Of a stretch of 64,000 nt of DNA, positions 9,901-18,648 are shown one piece after another (the first letter of the stretch is position 1; every line of letters starts with the position of its first letter). This DNA comes from Actinoplanes sp. M2I2 (GTDB lineage: Bacteria; Actinomycetota; Actinomycetes; Mycobacteriales; Micromonosporaceae). The translations under genes were made by a program, and so were the position numbers. The notes below the pieces were generated by a model that was given only the letters and a program-made list of their open reading frames with translations, ran no database searches and was not told the DNA's origin. Location: the NCBI RefSeq assembly GCF_023544445.1, contig NZ_JALPVJ010000004.1:62001-126000 (forward strand). Direction: 5' to 3'.

Positions 9901-10909
9901 CTTCCGCCCGGCGATCCGCGACATGTTCGGCTCGCGGCTCGAGCTGCGGCTCGGCGACCCCAGCGACTCCACGGTCAACCGCCGGGCCGCGATGACCGTC
10001 CCCGAGAAGGCCGGCCGCGGCATCATCGAGCACCCGACCGACAAGAACAAATTCCTGCACCTGCTGACGGTTCGTCCCGAACTGAGCACGCTGGCCGACA
10101 CGACCGACCTGGTCAAGGACGTCGCGGTCAACTGGCACGGGGCTCCGGCGCCGCGCGTGCGGCTGCTCCCGGCCCTCGTCCCGTACACGGATCTGGATCT
10201 GAACCGCAGCACCGGCCTGCGCCTGCCGATCGGCATCAGCGAGGCCGACCTGCAGCCCGTCGAGATCGATTTCGCGTCGGACCCGCACTTCCTGCTCTTC
10301 GGCGACGCCGAGTGCGGCAAGTCGACGTTCCTGCGCGCGCTGGCCACCACGATCACGCAGCGCTTCGCTCCCGAACAGGCGCGGCTGATCCTGGTCGACT
10401 ACCGGCGATCGCTGATGGACCTGCCCGAATCGGACCACCGCATCGGGTACGGGATCCAGGCGCAGAAGACGCTGGAGCTGATGCAGTCGGTGGCGGGCTA
10501 CATGGAACGCCGCCTGCCCGGTCCCGACGTGACTGCCCAGCAGCTCCGCGAACGGTCGTGGTGGACCGGACCCGAGCTGTTCGTCCTGGTCGACGACTAC
10601 GACCTGGTCATGGCCGGTCCGACCAACCCGCTCACCCCACTGCTGGAGTATCTGCCCCAGGCCCGCGACGTCGGCCTGCACCTCATCCTCACCCGGCGGG
10701 CCGGCGGCGCGAGCCGGGCGCTCTACGAACCGATCATCCAGCGGTTGCGCGAGCTGTCGGCGCCCGGCCTCGTGATGTCCGGGCCGTCCGACGAGGGACC
10801 GCTGATCGGCGCCGTCCGCCCCGCGCTGCTGCCGCCCGGCCGTGGTCGGTTGCTCACCCGGCGTGAGGGCCTGCGGTTGATCCAGTTGGCCCACCTGGCG
10901 CCGTACTGA
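6941..10909 (+). CDS. eccC: Type VII secretion FtsK/SpoIIIE-type ATPase EccC (EccCa-EccCb fused)
   Basis: EccC is the motor ATPase that binds C-terminal signals of WXG100-type substrates. This 1322-residue form carries two membrane helices near residues 37-58 and 66-86, a DUF-like stalk, and three FtsK-type ATPase modules. Walker A motifs are GATGSGKSE (~483), GATLSGKST (~834) and GDAECGKST (~1121). The first module also has an intact Walker B (LLVICDEFSE, ~590). The second and third have weaker Walker B regions (VIDGW, VDDYD), as usual in EccC, where only the first module is strongly catalytic. The ATG at 6941 (MSTVVIKR) matches the family start; an in-frame GTG at 6899 is less likely because the purine box abuts it. 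Confidence 0.93.
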   Translation: MSTVVIKRSARRPAPEIPTGEIAVEPPPEIPQATGGRWQQAVMALPMLGGSAAMAMMMGRGSGGAFSYVIGGLFGISSIAMLATSFSSSGSPKKAEMMAARREYLRHLSGLRKRVRETARKQRVGLLYRHPDPGKLWSTAGSHRVWERRTGDPDFGVVRLAVGPQTLATPLLPPVTRPLDELEPMTAGALRRFLDAYSVVPDLPVAASLRGFARVFLRGSGAGTDQDVRGLSRAVIAQLATFHAPDDLIVAVCAGPERRSSWEWVKWLPHNLHPARTDALGHVRLVASTGPELEELLEDVIGNRPRFNPAGHSVSTPHVVIVLDGADLRGATQLDDGIDGVTVLDLDEQPPRLLDRSLLVLEVAQHGGRRVLNTYSMEHEAEVGTPDRLSVEEAEAVARRLSPLRLAAMSKSSDTPLATEMGLADLLGIGEPDTFSVARAWLPRPNRDKLRVPIGVGADGAPIELDLKESAQDGMGPHGLLIGATGSGKSELLRTLVLALATTHSSEMLNFVLIDFKGGATFASLDRLPHTAAVITNLADELPLVDRMVDAIDGEMIRRQEVLRKAGNYASLRDYEKARAGGAALPPLPSLLVICDEFSELLSAKPDFIDLFVQIGRLGRSLGVHLLLASQRLEEGRLRGLDTHLSYRVGLRTFSALESRAVLGVPDAYELPRSPGHGYLKFGTEPLLRFKAAYVSGPMLRAGARAAAGGAGADPQVLPYSTRYVPAPEPVEPVTPEPEELPTGESVLDVMVDRLGGQGPPAHQVWLPPLTQSSALDELLGPVVADPVRGLTFANPELHGALQVPIAMVDKPREQVRDVMWLQLSGAAGHVAVVGATLSGKSTALRSMICGLALTHTPAEVQVYCLDFGGGGLGTLRDLPHVGGVASRLDAVGVRRTVGEMSTLLAEREARFAAMGIDSMASYRRRRANPANPGTDTDPFGDVFLVIDGWATLRKEYEELEPVITDIATRGLSYGIHVVAGTSRWMDFRPAIRDMFGSRLELRLGDPSDSTVNRRAAMTVPEKAGRGIIEHPTDKNKFLHLLTVRPELSTLADTTDLVKDVAVNWHGAPAPRVRLLPALVPYTDLDLNRSTGLRLPIGISEADLQPVEIDFASDPHFLLFGDAECGKSTFLRALATTITQRFAPEQARLILVDYRRSLMDLPESDHRIGYGIQAQKTLELMQSVAGYMERRLPGPDVTAQQLRERSWWTGPELFVLVDDYDLVMAGPTNPLTPLLEYLPQARDVGLHLILTRRAGGASRALYEPIIQRLRELSAPGLVMSGPSDEGPLIGAVRPALLPPGRGRLLTRREGLRLIQLAHLAPY

Positions 10910-11039
10910 CATGCGCAAGGAATTAACAGACAAGCGGTGCGATAGGCATAGACAGACAGCAGCCGTACGGGCCTGTTTCGGAGTAATCTGCATCGACCAT
11001 CCAGGATCCAGAATGGCGATGCGAAACCGTGAGCGCTGA

Positions 11040-12353
11040 ATGGGTGAGCAGCCGGCCCGCCGGGCCGCGATGGCGTGGTGCCCGTTGGTGAGGGGCCGCC
11101 GTGTCGCCGCGGCCGCGACTGCCGGGTTCTTCGCGCTGGGTCTGCCGGTTGCCCCGGCTGCTCAGGCCGCGCCCTCGTTCGCCCCGGTCGCGTTCCGCGC
11201 CGAGCCCAGCCCGCTGGAGGGCGACTCGGTGCGCGCCGACGAGTGGCACCTGGGCACGCTCGATGTCGCCGAGGCGTGGAGCTATTCCGACGGCGCCGGC
11301 ATCACGGTCGCCGTCATCGACTCCGGCGTCGACGCCGACCACCCCGACCTGCGCGGCCAGGTGCTGCCCGGCCTCGACCTGGTCAACGCCAAGGGCGACG
11401 GCGACACCGATCTGGTCGGCCACGGCACCACGGTCTCCGGGATCATCGCGGGCCGCAACGACGACACAGCCGGCGTGGTCGGCATCGCCCCCAAAGCCAA
11501 GATCCTTCCCGAACGGGTCCTGGACGAGGACAATCGCTACAGCGACGCCCTGATCGTCGCCCAGGGGGTGCGCTGGGCGGTCGACCACGGCGCGAAGGTC
11601 ATCAACCTCTCGCTGGGCGGCAACGGCAGCAGCGCCGCGCTGGCCGCCGCGCTCGACTACGCGTTCGCCAAGGACGTGGTCGTCGTCGCCTGCACGGGCA
11701 ACACGAGCGCCTCGTCGACCAGCGGGGTGTGGTATCCGGCCCGGGAACCCGGCGTGATCGCGGTCGCCGGCATGGAACGCGACAGCACCGCCCTGTGGTC
11801 GGGTTCCATCACCGGCAAGGAAACCGTCGTCACGGCCCCCGCGACCCAACTGGTCGGCGCGAACACCGGCGGCGACTACTGGAAGGTGCAGGGCACCAGC
11901 TTCGCCGCCCCCATGGTCTCGGCCACCGCCGCGCTGATCCGTTCGCGCTGGCCCGACATGCCGGCCGGCGAGGTCATCAACCGCATCATCCGCACGGCCA
12001 AGGACAAGGGCCCGGTCGGCCGCGACACCCAGTTCGGCTTCGGCCTGATCGACCCGGTCGGCGCCCTGACCGCATCGGTGCCGCCCATCTTCGAGAACCC
12101 GCTCGACGACGCGCCCTCGCCCGGCGTCGCCCGCTTCGGCAGCGCGCCGGTGCCCGGCCAGGCCCAATCGGCTCCCGACAGCACCACCCAGGGCCTGGTC
12201 CCGGCCTCACCCTCCGGCGCCACCACCGGCGCGGCCACCGTGGCCGCCCCGTCCACGTCCTCCCACCGGGCCTGGTGGGCCGCCGCGGCCTTGTTCCTGG
12301 TCTCGGCCCTGGCCGCGGTCCTCACGATCCGCCGCTTCGCCGGCACCACCTGA
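11040..12353 (+). CDS. mycP: Type VII secretion-associated subtilisin-like protease (mycosin)
   Basis: Mycosins are membrane-anchored subtilases needed for ESX machine stability and substrate processing. The 437-residue product has a signal peptide ending near AAQAAP, then the S8 domain with Asp94 (VIDSGVD), His128 (GHGTTVSG) and Ser287 (GTSFAAP). A Pro/Ala linker precedes a C-terminal membrane helix (AAAALFLVSALAAVLTI), so the protease faces outward. It lies 130 bp downstream of eccC on the same strand. A TAATCT box at 10984-10989 gives a possible separate promoter. The 3' end is echoed twice as decaying copies in the following spacer. Confidence 0.93.
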   Translation: MGEQPARRAAMAWCPLVRGRRVAAAATAGFFALGLPVAPAAQAAPSFAPVAFRAEPSPLEGDSVRADEWHLGTLDVAEAWSYSDGAGITVAVIDSGVDADHPDLRGQVLPGLDLVNAKGDGDTDLVGHGTTVSGIIAGRNDDTAGVVGIAPKAKILPERVLDEDNRYSDALIVAQGVRWAVDHGAKVINLSLGGNGSSAALAAALDYAFAKDVVVVACTGNTSASSTSGVWYPAREPGVIAVAGMERDSTALWSGSITGKETVVTAPATQLVGANTGGDYWKVQGTSFAAPMVSATAALIRSRWPDMPAGEVINRIIRTAKDKGPVGRDTQFGFGLIDPVGALTASVPPIFENPLDDAPSPGVARFGSAPVPGQAQSAPDSTTQGLVPASPSGATTGAATVAAPSTSSHRAWWAAAALFLVSALAAVLTIRRFAGTT

Positions 12354-12443
12354 CCGTCAGCCCAGCCGAGATCCGCACGATCCGTGCCCACCTGACCGTC
12401 AGCCTGATCAGCCGCTTCCCGGGCACACCACCTAACCGTCAGC
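12323..12443. repeat. Three decaying copies of the mycP 3' end
   Basis: The segment spanning the mycP stop codon (ACGATCCG...CACCTGACCGTCAGCC) reappears at about 12376-12402 and 12406-12443. The shared core is CACCTGACCGTCAGCC, and the third copy has TAA in place of TGA. The outer parts are degraded, as expected of an old tandem duplication. Confidence 0.75.
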
Positions 12444-12716
12444 CGTTCCAGCGCACCCCGCCTCGACTCCTGGACGTGGCTGAACCGCTTTGGTTTCTCT
12501 CCCTGCCGGCTCGACGGCGTCGCCGTCTCCCCGCGGCAGCGGGCTCCGGGTCAAGCGCAATCTCCGCGCGCCAGCAAGCCGGATCAGGCGCCGTCTCCGC
12601 GGCAGCGGGCTCCGAATCAGGCGCCGTCCGCGTGTCAGCGAGCTCCGGATCAAACACCCTCGCCGCGCGTTACCGAGCTCCGGTCAAGCGCCCTCCCCGC
12701 GGCGGCGGGTTCCGGG
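12354..12716. other. Repeat-filled spacer between converging mycP and marP
   Basis: This 363-bp stretch holds no convincing gene. Its left part contains decayed copies of the mycP end and its right part a 33-bp tandem array copied from the marP end. Small open frames here translate the repeats only (for example an 11-residue Ala/Pro/Glu period) and lack ribosome binding sites. Confidence 0.8.
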
Positions 12717-12729
12717 TCAGGCGCAGTCG
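12531..12729. repeat. 33-bp imperfect tandem array over the marP stop codon
   Basis: Six units start near 12531, 12564, 12597, 12628, 12663 and 12697, with a period of 31-35 (mean 33). Each has the form CCGCGGCAGCGGGCTCCG followed by a TCAGGCGC-like core. The last unit includes the TGA of marP (12717-12719), so the array looks like repeated duplication of the 3' end of that gene. Confidence 0.8.
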
Positions 12730-13898
12730 CCGGTGCGGACGCCTCGGGTGCGGGACTCGCCGGCCTGAGCCACCGGGGCGGCCTCGGCGGCGGTCAGGGC
12801 GAAGCCGGTGTTCTTGTCGTCGGCCGCCGCGGCGAAGATGACGCCCAGCACCTGGCCGCCCGTGCTGATCAGGGGGCCGCCGGAGTTGCCGCTGCGGACC
12901 AGGGCCCGGATCGTGTAGATCTCGCGGGTCACGTCGCCCGCGTCGTAGATGTCGGGGCCGGTGATCCGGCCGACGTCGCGGACCCGGGCGGACTGCGCGT
13001 CGTACGGACCGTCCTGGGGGTAGCCGAGCACGATCGCGCTGGCGCCGGTGGCCGCCTGCTTGCTCACGAACGGCATGACCGGGGCCTTCAGGCCGCGCAC
13101 GTAGAGCACGGCCAGATCGCGGTCGGGGTCGTAGACGACCACCTTGGCGTCGACGCGGCGGCCGTTCTCGATCTCGACCTCGGTCTGCTTGGTGCCGGCC
13201 ACGACGTGCGCGTTGGTCATCACGCGCTCGTCGGCGTAGACGAAGCCCGAGCCCTCGATGCGCCGCGAGCAGCTCGGCGCCGTGCCCAGCACCTTGAGGA
13301 CCGAGCGCTTCGACCGGGCGACGATCTGGGAGCCCTTGAGCTTGGGGTCGGGCGCCGCCACGTCCTTGGCCTTGGTCGGGGTCAGCCCGCCGAAGACGTC
13401 GGGGAAGCCGCTCGTGTCGAGGGTGTCGCTCAGGGCCGACGACAGCGCCTGGGCCCGCTCGGGCATCAGGCTGTTGATGCCACCGAGGATCGCGCTGTTG
13501 CGGACCGCGGAGTTGAGGCCGGGGAACGGCGTCGAGCCCAGCGGAACGGCGATCAACCAGGCCACCAGCAGCACCGCGACCAGCGAGACGGCCGCGCCGC
13601 CGGCGTCGTCGAGGCGCTGCAGCGGCTGACTCTGGATCGCCCGGCGCAGGTGGGTGCCGAGCCAGCCGGCCAGCGTCTGCCCGAGGACGGCGATCGCGAA
13701 GATGGTGACCAGCGAGACGACCAGCCGAGCGGTCGGATCGGTGAAGCGGTCGGCGATCAGCGGACCGACCTGCAGACCGATCAGGACTCCGCTGAAGAAG
13801 CCGCCGAACGAGAGCGCGCCGATGACGAAGCCCTGGCGGTAGCCACTGATCGCGAAGACCAGCATGAGCAGGATCAGGATGCCATCGACCACGGACAC
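12717..13898 (-). CDS. marP: MarP-type membrane serine protease (CvpA domain plus trypsin-like domain)
   Basis: MarP is a periplasmic chymotrypsin-like protease which in mycobacteria supports survival of acid and oxidative stress. The 393-residue product has four membrane helices of a CvpA/colicin V domain (residues 1-125) and a trypsin-fold domain with His231 (TNAHVV), Asp261 (DRDLAVL) and Ser339 (RSGNSGGPL). Cys210 and Cys392 sit where the M. tuberculosis enzyme has its regulatory disulfide, and the protein ends right after the second Cys. The GTG at 13898 has a TACTCT box 6 nt upstream, suggesting a leaderless message. It begins the conserved marP-NUDIX-tlpA-nth block. Confidence 0.92.
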   Translation of the reverse strand: MSVVDGILILLMLVFAISGYRQGFVIGALSFGGFFSGVLIGLQVGPLIADRFTDPTARLVVSLVTIFAIAVLGQTLAGWLGTHLRRAIQSQPLQRLDDAGGAAVSLVAVLLVAWLIAVPLGSTPFPGLNSAVRNSAILGGINSLMPERAQALSSALSDTLDTSGFPDVFGGLTPTKAKDVAAPDPKLKGSQIVARSKRSVLKVLGTAPSCSRRIEGSGFVYADERVMTNAHVVAGTKQTEVEIENGRRVDAKVVVYDPDRDLAVLYVRGLKAPVMPFVSKQAATGASAIVLGYPQDGPYDAQSARVRDVGRITGPDIYDAGDVTREIYTIRALVRSGNSGGPLISTGGQVLGVIFAAAADDKNTGFALTAAEAAPVAQAGESRTRGVRTGDCA

Positions 13899-13904
13899 TC
13901 ACCC

Positions 13905-13910
13905 AGAGTA
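13905..13910 (-). promoter_or_regulatory. Candidate -10 box (TACTCT), leaderless start of marP
   Basis: TACTCT on the minus strand ends 6 nt before the GTG at 13898. No Shine-Dalgarno sequence fits in that gap. Confidence 0.5.
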
Positions 13911-13962
13911 GAAGTGGCGGGCCAGTGGCTGTTCCCGGCGGAAGCTCCGACGGCAAAAGCTC

Positions 13963-14688
13963 TCACGGCAGCACCTCGTCGGGGGCTCCGCCACGGGTGG
14001 CCGGGACCGGGGCGCTGGCCTCGGGCAGCGCGACGAGCGCGCCCGGCTCCCACGGCCGGGCCCAGCCACCCATGTCGAGCACCTTCGAGATCACCCCTGC
14101 CGTGAAGCCCCAGACGAGCATGCCCCGGACCTGGAAGGCCGGGCCGACCCAGCCGCTGGGGTGCCGTACCCGGATACGGTTGCGGGGGTCGACGAGTTCA
14201 CTGATCGGCAGCCGGGCCACATGGGCGACCTCGGCCGCCTGCAGCGGGCTCACCGGGTGCGGGCGTCGCCACCAGGCCAGCACCGGCGTCACGACGAACG
14301 AGCTGACCGGGATGTAGAGGTCGGGCAGCAGCGCCAGCGCCTCGGCGCTGGACGGGTCGAGTCCCACTTCCTCCTGGGCCTCCCGCAGCGCGGTGGCGAC
14401 CGCGTCGGCGTCCTCCGGGTCGGTGCCGCCGCCGGGGAAGGCCGGCTGGCCGGCGTGGTTGCGCATGGTCGCGGCCCGTTGCAGCACCAGCAGGTCGGGC
14501 CCGCCGGGGGTGTCGGCCGACGGCTCGCTCTCGCCGAGCAGCACGAGCACGGCGCTGGGCCGCCCGCCGTGGGCCGGTGGCCGCAGCGGGGTGAAGTCTT
14601 CGGTACGGCTGTCGCCCACCCGCGTCAGCAGTGGCTCGAACCACGACGGCAGCCCGGCGGGCCGCTCCAGCAGACGTCCCCGGCTCAC
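13963..14688 (-). CDS. NUDIX hydrolase, CoA pyrophosphatase-like
   Basis: NUDIX enzymes of this group cleave CoA or related dinucleotides at the pyrophosphate, probably as housekeeping. The 241-residue protein carries FPGGGTDPEDADAVATAL followed by REAQEEVGLD, the extended NUDIX box of the CoA diphosphatase group. The first Glu of the generic box is replaced by Ala, and that position varies in this group. The GTG at 14688 (SRGRLLERPAG) is the best start; the longer frame upstream translates a spacer repeat. Position between marP and tlpA is conserved in actinobacteria, though the substrate is inferred. Confidence 0.82.
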   Translation of the reverse strand: MSRGRLLERPAGLPSWFEPLLTRVGDSRTEDFTPLRPPAHGGRPSAVLVLLGESEPSADTPGGPDLLVLQRAATMRNHAGQPAFPGGGTDPEDADAVATALREAQEEVGLDPSSAEALALLPDLYIPVSSFVVTPVLAWWRRPHPVSPLQAAEVAHVARLPISELVDPRNRIRVRHPSGWVGPAFQVRGMLVWGFTAGVISKVLDMGGWARPWEPGALVALPEASAPVPATRGGAPDEVLP

Positions 14689-14770
14689 CGCCCAGCCCCC
14701 GGCAAATCCCCGCGACGCACGACGAACCCGCCGCCGGCCACCGGGCCCCGACCCGCGACCTGACCTCCGC

Positions 14771-14878
14771 GCACGACAGGGCCATGACCCGCCCGACGCA
14801 CAGGCTGCGCGACAAGACCACACCGCACGACAAGGCCTTGCCCCGCCCGAGCCCCGGGCCGCGCGACAAGACCACGGC
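14771..14878. repeat. 54-bp tandem duplication in the NUDIX-tlpA spacer
   Basis: Two units, 14771-14824 and 14825-14878, share GCACGACA, CCCGCCCGA and GCGCGACAAGACCAC at matching offsets, with a diverged middle. The region between the two genes otherwise shows nothing gene-like. Confidence 0.85.
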
Positions 14879-14905
14879 CGGCCCTGGTCATGGATCGGCG
14901 TCCCG

Positions 14906-15598
14906 TCATGGGATCACCGTCACACCGGTGTGCTTGCGGACCTGCTCGGCCAGACCTTGGGCGTCGAGCGGCAGAGGGTGCACGTAGGAGCGACCGGACG
15001 CGTCGAGGAAGACGGTGACCGGCAGGTTGACGCGGCCCAGCCCGTTCAGCAGCGCGCCCTTCTCGTCGAACAGCGTCGGCATCCGCACGCCCTTGTCGGT
15101 GGCGAACTCGGCGCCCTTCGCGCGCTGATCGCCCGAGTCGACGCCGAGCACGGTCAGCCGCCCGGCCGCCTGGTCGGCCAGGCTCTGCATGACCGGCAAC
15201 TCGGTGCGGCACGGCTGACACCAGGACGCCCAGATGTTGATCACCGCCGGCCCGCGGATCTGACGGAGGGCGATCCGGTCGTCGTCGCCGGTGAAGCAGG
15301 GCAGCTCAAGATCGGGCAGATCGATGCCACCGGCGGCGGAGGGGCCGGACGCGGCAGAGGAGCCGGACGCAGCAGAGGGGCGGGACCCACCAGACGGGCC
15401 GGACTCACCAGACGGGCCGGACGCGGCCGAGGGCGGCGGCGCGGTGACCGTCGAGCAATCCGCGAACGGCGAGGCGACCGCGGGCTCGTCGTCTCCGCAG
15501 GCCGCGGTGGCCACGGCGACCAGCAGGACCAACGGGCCGGCGAACAGTCGCATCGGACGAGTGACGAGCGGCCGCCCCGATCGCCGCGGGAACCTCAC
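14906..15598 (-). CDS. TlpA-like thiol-disulfide oxidoreductase lipoprotein
   Basis: This extracytoplasmic thioredoxin-fold protein probably reduces or isomerises disulfides in exported proteins. The 230-residue product has a lipobox (VATAACG, lipid Cys near residue 35), a Ser/Gly/Pro/Ala-rich spacer, and a redoxin domain with the active site [13 protein letters not shown]. The GTG at 15598 shares GTGA with the nth stop codon (4-nt overlap) and has GGAGG at ideal spacing inside the nth end, so the two are translationally coupled. An internal ATG at 15553 is less likely. Nth-TlpA-NUDIX-MarP is a conserved cluster. Confidence 0.9.
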   Translation of the reverse strand: MRFPRRSGRPLVTRPMRLFAGPLVLLVAVATAACGDDEPAVASPFADCSTVTAPPPSAASGPSGESGPSGGSRPSAASGSSAASGPSAAGGIDLPDLELPCFTGDDDRIALRQIRGPAVINIWASWCQPCRTELPVMQSLADQAAGRLTVLGVDSGDQRAKGAEFATDKGVRMPTLFDEKGALLNGLGRVNLPVTVFLDASGRSYVHPLPLDAQGLAEQVRKHTGVTVIP

Positions 15599-16398
15599 GG
15601 AGCCTCCGGCGCCACGACGGCGGCCGCCGGCACCAGGGCCGGGTCGATCCCGGCGGCGACCGCCAGCTCGCGGGCGCGCGGGCCCTTGAGCAGCTTGGCC
15701 GCGGCGGCCGCCTCGGTGGGGCCGGTGCCGTAGGACGGGCACATGGTCGCCAGCGTGCAGGCCCCGCAGGCCGGCTTGCGGGCGTGGCAGACGCGCCGGC
15801 CGTGGAAGATCACCCGGTGCGACAGCATCGTCCAGTCGCGCTTCTCGATCAGGTCGGCGACCAGGAACTCGATCTTGACCGGGTCGTCCTCGGACACCCA
15901 GCCGAAGCGGTTGGTGAGACGCCGGAAGTGGGTGTCGACGGTGATGCCGGGGACGCCGAACGCGTTGCCGAGGATGACGTTGGCCGTCTTGCGGCCGATG
16001 CCGGGCAGGGCGACCAGCTCGTCGAGCGTGGCCGGCAGGACGCCGTCGTGCCGGTCGAGGAGGGCCTGGCCCAGTTTGATCAGCGAGTCGGTCTTGGCCC
16101 GGAAGAAACCGGTGGGCTTGAGCAGCGTCTCGAGCGCCGTGCGGTCGGCCGCGGCGTAGTCGGCCGCCGACCGGTAGCGCTGGAACAGCTCGGGAGTGAC
16201 CGTGTTGACCCGCACGTCGGTGGTCTGGGCCGACAGGATGGTGGCCACGGCGAGCTCGAGCGGCGTGGTGAAGTCGAGCTCGGCATGCGCGTCGGGATGG
16301 GTGTCGGCCAGGACCCGGGCCATCTTGCGGGCTCGCCGCTTGCGCCCGATGGGCGTTTCCGCCGCGAACCGCTTAGCCGACCGCGCCACCAGAGTCAC
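15595..16398 (-). CDS. nth: Endonuclease III, DNA glycosylase/AP lyase
   Basis: Nth removes oxidised pyrimidines and nicks the abasic site in base excision repair. The 267-residue product has the helix-hairpin-helix [13 protein letters not shown] with the catalytic Lys, the catalytic Asp in VDTHFRR, and a [4Fe-4S] cluster motif C-x6-C-x2-C-x5-C near the C-terminus ([17 protein letters not shown]). A ~30-residue tail beyond the cluster is Ala-rich. The GTG at 16398 has TACTCT 6 nt upstream (leaderless pattern). It heads the nth-tlpA-NUDIX operon. Confidence 0.95.
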   Translation of the reverse strand: MTLVARSAKRFAAETPIGRKRRARKMARVLADTHPDAHAELDFTTPLELAVATILSAQTTDVRVNTVTPELFQRYRSAADYAAADRTALETLLKPTGFFRAKTDSLIKLGQALLDRHDGVLPATLDELVALPGIGRKTANVILGNAFGVPGITVDTHFRRLTNRFGWVSEDDPVKIEFLVADLIEKRDWTMLSHRVIFHGRRVCHARKPACGACTLATMCPSYGTGPTEAAAAAKLLKGPRARELAVAAGIDPALVPAAAVVAPEAP

Positions 16399-16404
16399 CG
16401 CTAC

Positions 16405-16410
16405 AGAGTA
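16405..16410 (-). promoter_or_regulatory. Candidate -10 box (TACTCT), leaderless start of nth
   Basis: TACTCT on the minus strand ends 6 nt before the GTG at 16398, in the 38-bp gap after the CapA-like gene. Confidence 0.5.
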
Positions 16411-16436
16411 CGTCGCCCCTCCGACAACCCATCTCG

Positions 16437-17642
16437 TCAGGCCGACGGCTTGATCGACCCGTCCGGGCCGATCGTCGCGCCGGTGTCCGGGAAGTCGGCC
16501 TCGCTCAGCCGGGCCACCAGTTTCCGGCCCTGGTCGGCCGAGGAGTCGCGGGTCGGCAGGCCGTTGGCGTTCAGGTAGGTCGAGACCAGCTTCCCACCCG
16601 CGTACGACCCGTCCCGCCCGAGCGTGACCCGCAGGATGCCGCCGTACTTGAGCACCCCCGTACGGGACAGCGTGCGCCCGCCACCGGCGAAGTTCCCCAG
16701 GCTGTACGCGATGAGCTTGCCGTTGTAGAACTCCATGCCCCGCAGTACGTGCGGCCCGTGCCCGACGACCAGGTCGGCGCCCGCGTCGATCACCGCGTGG
16801 CTGAACCGGACGGGGTCCCCGCGGTTCTCGCCGAAGAACGTCTCGGTGCCGGGCTTGACGTGCTGCTCGTCGGCGCCCTCGGCCCCCATGTGCACCTGCA
16901 CCACGACGAGGTCGGCCTGCTCCTCGGCCTTCTCGATCACGGACCGGGCCTGGTCGAGGTCGAGCAGGCTGTTGGCCCCGGCGTACGAGGAGAAGCCGAC
17001 CACCGCGACCTTGACGCCCTTGGTCTCGGCGACGGTGATCTCGTCGGCGTTGCCGGTCGCCTTGACACCGGCCTCGTCCAGCGCCTCACGGGTGTTGAGC
17101 GCACCCTGCGTACCGAAGTCCCTGGAATGGTTGTTGGCCGTGTTGACCAGGTCGAATCCGCCGTCCTTGAGGTGCTTGGCGTAGGACGGCGGGGACCGGA
17201 ACGCGAAACAGTTGGTGGCGGCCGCCCCGCACTTGGACGTGCCGGTGTCCGCGGTGAGCGGCTGTTCGAGGTTGCCCATCACGAGGTCGGCGGCCAGCCC
17301 GGCCTTGACCGAGTCGAAGAACCCGGCACCGTCGGCCGGCGGCATGCGGCTCGGCGCGTTGCTCATCATGATGTCGCCGGTCGCCGAGAGTGTGACGGTG
17401 CCCTCAGTGGTCGCCGACTCCTCGGTAGCGTCGGCGGGCTCGGCCGCGGCCGGCGCGGAGGCGCCCCGGGACGACGCGGTCACGACCGGCTCGGACCAGG
17501 TGGCTGCCGTATCCGCGGAGTCACGTTTCGCATAAGCGACGCTTCCGACACCGACGGCGGCCAAGACCGCCAGGACAATAGCGACAGTAAGGACGGGGCG
17601 CCCGAAAAGGCCCGGTCGTTCATGCGAGGGGTGGGAATTCAT
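16437..17642 (-). CDS. CapA-family (PgsA-like) metallophosphatase-fold membrane protein
   Basis: The 401-residue protein has one N-terminal membrane helix ([21 protein letters not shown]), an Ala/Glu-rich stalk, then a CapA/PgsA domain with [33 protein letters not shown] and [25 protein letters not shown], split here over several family blocks. Related proteins act in poly-gamma-glutamate capsule synthesis, but no capBC partners are nearby, so a different cell-surface role is possible. The ATG at 17642 ([11 protein letters not shown]) has TATCGT 8 nt upstream; the longer frame upstream runs through the crp promoter region and is not favoured. It is inserted between nth and crp. Confidence 0.83.
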   Translation of the reverse strand: MNSHPSHERPGLFGRPVLTVAIVLAVLAAVGVGSVAYAKRDSADTAATWSEPVVTASSRGASAPAAAEPADATEESATTEGTVTLSATGDIMMSNAPSRMPPADGAGFFDSVKAGLAADLVMGNLEQPLTADTGTSKCGAAATNCFAFRSPPSYAKHLKDGGFDLVNTANNHSRDFGTQGALNTREALDEAGVKATGNADEITVAETKGVKVAVVGFSSYAGANSLLDLDQARSVIEKAEEQADLVVVQVHMGAEGADEQHVKPGTETFFGENRGDPVRFSHAVIDAGADLVVGHGPHVLRGMEFYNGKLIAYSLGNFAGGGRTLSRTGVLKYGGILRVTLGRDGSYAGGKLVSTYLNANGLPTRDSSADQGRKLVARLSEADFPDTGATIGPDGSIKPSA

Positions 17643-17650
17643 CGACGGCG

Positions 17651-17656
17651 ACGATA
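17651..17656 (-). promoter_or_regulatory. Candidate -10 box (TATCGT), leaderless start of the CapA-like gene
   Basis: TATCGT on the minus strand ends 8 nt before the ATG at 17642. Confidence 0.4.
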
Positions 17657-17847
17657 CCTTCAGGTGGCCACGTGGAAGAACCGTCAAAAGGCTGGTCGTC
17701 GCCCACACTCGACGACCGGGAACACTGCCCGTCACGGTTGCGGCGGTTACCCTGCGGTATCTGGATCAAGGGGTGCCCGCCCGATTCTTGCCCGCGTGCG
17801 CCTAGACTGATCGAGCGCAGGCGTTGCGCGTGTTCGGAGGTGCGGCG

Positions 17848-18525
17848 ATGGATGAGGTACTGGCGCGCAGCGGGATCTTCCAGGGCGTGGACCCGGAGGC
17901 CGCCGAGGCGCTCGCCAAGGAGATGGACACGGTCGAGGTCCGCAAGGGCGACGTCCTGTTCAACGAGGGCGAGGCCGGTGACAGCCTGTACATCGTGCTG
18001 TCCGGCAAGATCAAGCTGGGCCGGCGCGCCGCCGACGGCCGGCAGAATCTCGTCTCGATCATGGGCCCGTCCGACATGGTCGGCGAGCTTTCGCTCTTCG
18101 ACCCCGGCCCCCGGACGGCGACCGCGACCGCGGTGACCGACGCCCGGCTGGCCCGGCTCAAGAAGACGTCGCTGCGCCCGTGGCTCAACAACCGCCCCGA
18201 GATCGCCGAGCAGCTGCTGCGGGTGCTCGCCCGCCGGCTCCGGCGCACCAACGACGCGCTGGCCGACCTGATCTTCACGGACGTGCCCGGCCGGGTGGCG
18301 AAAAACCTGCTGCAGATGGCCGGCCGGTTCGGCACCCGCGACGGCGGCGTCCTGCGGGTGACCCATGACCTCACCCAGGAGGAGCTGGCCCAGCTCGTCG
18401 GGGCGTCCCGCGAGACGGTGAACAAGGCGCTGGCCGACTTCGCCTCCCGCGCGTGGCTGCGGCTCGACGGCAAGAGCGTCATCATCCTGGATCCTGAGCG
18501 TCTCGCGCGGCGCGCCCGCGTCTGA
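17848..18525 (+). CDS. crp: Crp/Fnr-family transcriptional regulator (cAMP receptor type)
   Basis: This 225-residue global regulator matches actinobacterial Crp/GlxR in size and layout. The N-terminal cyclic-nucleotide domain has the phosphate-binding cassette [15 protein letters not shown], with the Glu and Arg-Thr that contact cAMP. The C-terminal winged helix has recognition helix [14 protein letters not shown]. The ATG at 17848 follows CGGAGG with 7-nt spacing; upstream Met codons are without spacing. A TAGACT box at 17803-17808 is a likely -10. It is followed by a hairpin terminator. An adenylate-cyclase-like gene lies about 5 kb downstream. Confidence 0.95.
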   Translation: MDEVLARSGIFQGVDPEAAEALAKEMDTVEVRKGDVLFNEGEAGDSLYIVLSGKIKLGRRAADGRQNLVSIMGPSDMVGELSLFDPGPRTATATAVTDARLARLKKTSLRPWLNNRPEIAEQLLRVLARRLRRTNDALADLIFTDVPGRVAKNLLQMAGRFGTRDGGVLRVTHDLTQEELAQLVGASRETVNKALADFASRAWLRLDGKSVIILDPERLARRARV

Positions 18526-18540
18526 CCCGGAGCCACTTTT

Positions 18541-18573
18541 AGGGGCCGTCCCATCGGGGCGGCCCCTGCTCTG
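18541..18573 (+). terminator. Hairpin terminator after crp
   Basis: An 8-bp stem AGGGGCCG/CGGCCCCT (18541-18548 with 18560-18567), an 11-base loop and a pyrimidine-rich tail GCTCTGTCT. Confidence 0.7.
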
Positions 18574-18648
18574 TCTGCGCCACCAAAGCGTACATACCCC
18601 CTGAAAAGGCTACAAACCAGCCGCATTTGCATCCGTGTCGCACCTGCT

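Noticed and set aside
6851..10993. 1380-residue open frame on the minus strand opposite eccC
   Set aside because: It is the GC-skewed antisense shadow of eccC. Its translation is Gln/Arg/His-rich low complexity, without domains or a ribosome binding site.
12439..12657. Small open frames in the mycP-marP spacer with repeating Ala/Pro/Glu residues
   Set aside because: They translate the 33-bp tandem array, lack ribosome binding sites, and the repeat period drifts between 31 and 35 bp, which would break a real frame.
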